Below are positions 6,313 to 7,001 of a DNA stretch of 7,001 bases, piece by piece. The stretch is from assembly GCA_025354075.1 (NCBI GenBank), contig JANXNO010000487.1, forward strand, positions 1-7,001, given 5' to 3'. Source of the stretch: Burkholderiales bacterium. Its GTDB lineage: Bacteria; Pseudomonadota; Gammaproteobacteria; Burkholderiales; Casimicrobiaceae. Below the pieces are notes generated by a model. The model had not been told where the DNA came from. It did not search any database and saw only the letters and a program-made list of their open reading frames with translations. The stretch's first letter is position 1. Every line of letters begins with the position of its first letter. The position numbers were made by a program, and so were the translations under genes.

Positions 6313-6951
6313 TTACTTCGAGGCAGCCTGGAATACATAAATGTACGTTCGCGCGAACATCTCGTAATCAATCAGTCGCGTGACCTTCAGCAGGGAGATA
6401 CACGCTCTTCTCAAGCGGGTGTTCCCGCCCCCGCCGAAATGGTGTAGCGACACCAGCTCGACGCCCGCACGGTGTGCAATCTCAAGGGCGTTCGATGGAA
6501 TGATGAAATTCACATGCTCGGCGTTCTCTATCACCATGCCGTATCTGAACATTTCGACGAGGTAGCCGACGTAGAAAGGATTCGGTGTGGTGCACAGTAT
6601 CCGACCGCCGGGCGCCAAGTGCCGCGACGCGAATTTCATGAGCTTGATCGGATCATCCACGTGCTCGATGACATCGCCGATGACCACCCGCTCGAACCGC
6701 TCTCCCATATCCGCGTCACTGGTCGCGTCTACGACCCGAGCGTCGTAACCCAGGGACCGTAGTTGTTCTACAGGCTTCTCAAGGATATCGATGCCAACCA
6801 GGCTTTTCGCTAGCCTCTTGATGAAACCATGCCTGAAATCTTCGTTGCTCGAGCGCACATCAATCTGCACGGCCTCCGACCAGCAGCCAGCGGAGAGTCC
6901 GTCCGCACAGTGCATTTTACTGAACCATTGCTTCCGTTTCGCCGCGTTCAT
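6313..6951 (-). CDS. Class I SAM-dependent methyltransferase, degenerate motif I
   Basis: This 212-aa Methyltransf_23-like protein keeps LVGIDI (51-56), GYDARVVDA (68-76), FERVVIGDVIEHVDDP (86-101), LAPGGRILCTTPNPF (112-126) and EHVNF (145-149). Those blocks are typical of methyltransferases that modify sugars in glycan loci. The first strand, where a GxGxG loop is expected, reads IDVRSSNEDFRHGFI (30-44) and lacks the glycines. Related proteins with an HG-containing motif after strand 1 exist to my recollection, so this may be a subfamily trait. ATG 6951 has TGGGA seven bases upstream. The frame, however, stays open upstream to the window edge (16 more codons, no alternative start inside), so a longer protein cannot be excluded. 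It is the first complete gene in transcription order and would share an operon with the glycosyltransferase 41 bp downstream. Confidence 0.85.
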   Translation of the reverse strand: MNAAKRKQWFSKMHCADGLSAGCWSEAVQIDVRSSNEDFRHGFIKRLAKSLVGIDILEKPVEQLRSLGYDARVVDATSDADMGERFERVVIGDVIEHVDDPIKLMKFASRHLAPGGRILCTTPNPFYVGYLVEMFRYGMVIENAEHVNFIIPSNALEIAHRAGVELVSLHHFGGGGNTRLRRACISLLKVTRLIDYEMFARTYIYVFQAASK

Positions 6952-7001
6952 AGCATCGTCCCAGCTCGATTCACCAAAGCCGAGGTCATGCGGCGCGATG
7001 G
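6948..7001 (-). CDS. Possible C-terminus of an upstream gene, cut by window edge
   Basis: One minus-strand frame is open from the window edge and ends in TGA at 6950-6948, forming an ATGA overlap with the methyltransferase start. The visible tail is PSRRMTSALVNRAGTML. The same 4-bp overlap is used by another gene pair here (5108-5111), which makes this arrangement plausible. Seventeen codons are too few to recognise or prove a gene. The competing reading is that the methyltransferase itself extends through this DNA. Confidence 0.28.
   Translation of the reverse strand, partial: PSRRMTSALVNRAGTML

Noticed and set aside
6290..6340. Intrinsic terminator at the T7 tract after the first methyltransferase
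   Set aside because: No stable GC-rich inverted repeat precedes the tract on the coding strand.

Overview
The window is a fragment of a bacterial surface-polysaccharide (O-antigen, capsule or exopolysaccharide type) biosynthesis locus. All seven complete genes lie on the minus strand and read from right to left. The DNA is GC-rich with Shine-Dalgarno-type spacing, ATGA-type overlaps and tight packing, which suggests a Gram-negative proteobacterium. Burkholderiales or a neighbouring group is a guess from base composition and gene style; no marker gene is present to settle it.

In transcription order the genes are: (1) a class I SAM-dependent methyltransferase with a degenerate glycine loop (6951-6313); (2) a GT4-like GT-B glycosyltransferase lacking the first Glu of the EX7E motif (6271-5108); (3) an FkbM-like putative methyltransferase (5111-4353); (4) a GT4 glycosyltransferase with intact EX7E (4363-3233); (5) a second intact GT4 glycosyltransferase starting at TTG (3205-2090); (6) a class I methyltransferase with a classical motif I and a hydrophobic insert (2028-1189); (7) a stand-alone beta-propeller-like protein resembling the N-terminal domain of plant GINT1 (1026 or 1065 to 121). 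Genes 2 and 3 overlap by 4 bp and genes 3 and 4 by 11 bp. Genes 4 and 5 are 27 bp apart and genes 1 and 2 are 41 bp apart. The longer gaps flank gene 6: 61 AT-rich bp upstream and about 120-160 bp downstream. At both edges there are weak hints of further genes on the same strand: an open frame from 119 off the left edge, and a possible C-terminus ending at 6948 on the right.

Taken together, three glycosyltransferases would add sugars to a lipid-linked or polysaccharide acceptor on the cytoplasmic side of the inner membrane, and up to three methyltransferases would decorate the sugars or cap the chain. The GINT1-like protein has no assigned reaction; the neighbourhood suggests a role in glycan handling or modification. 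No polymerase, flippase, ABC exporter or nucleotide-sugar gene is in the window, so substrates and linkages cannot be named. I saw no RNA genes, CRISPR array, insertion sequence or convincing terminator. The most unusual items are the GINT1-like protein and the two enzymes with altered signature motifs. I see no clear evidence of an entirely new type of system.
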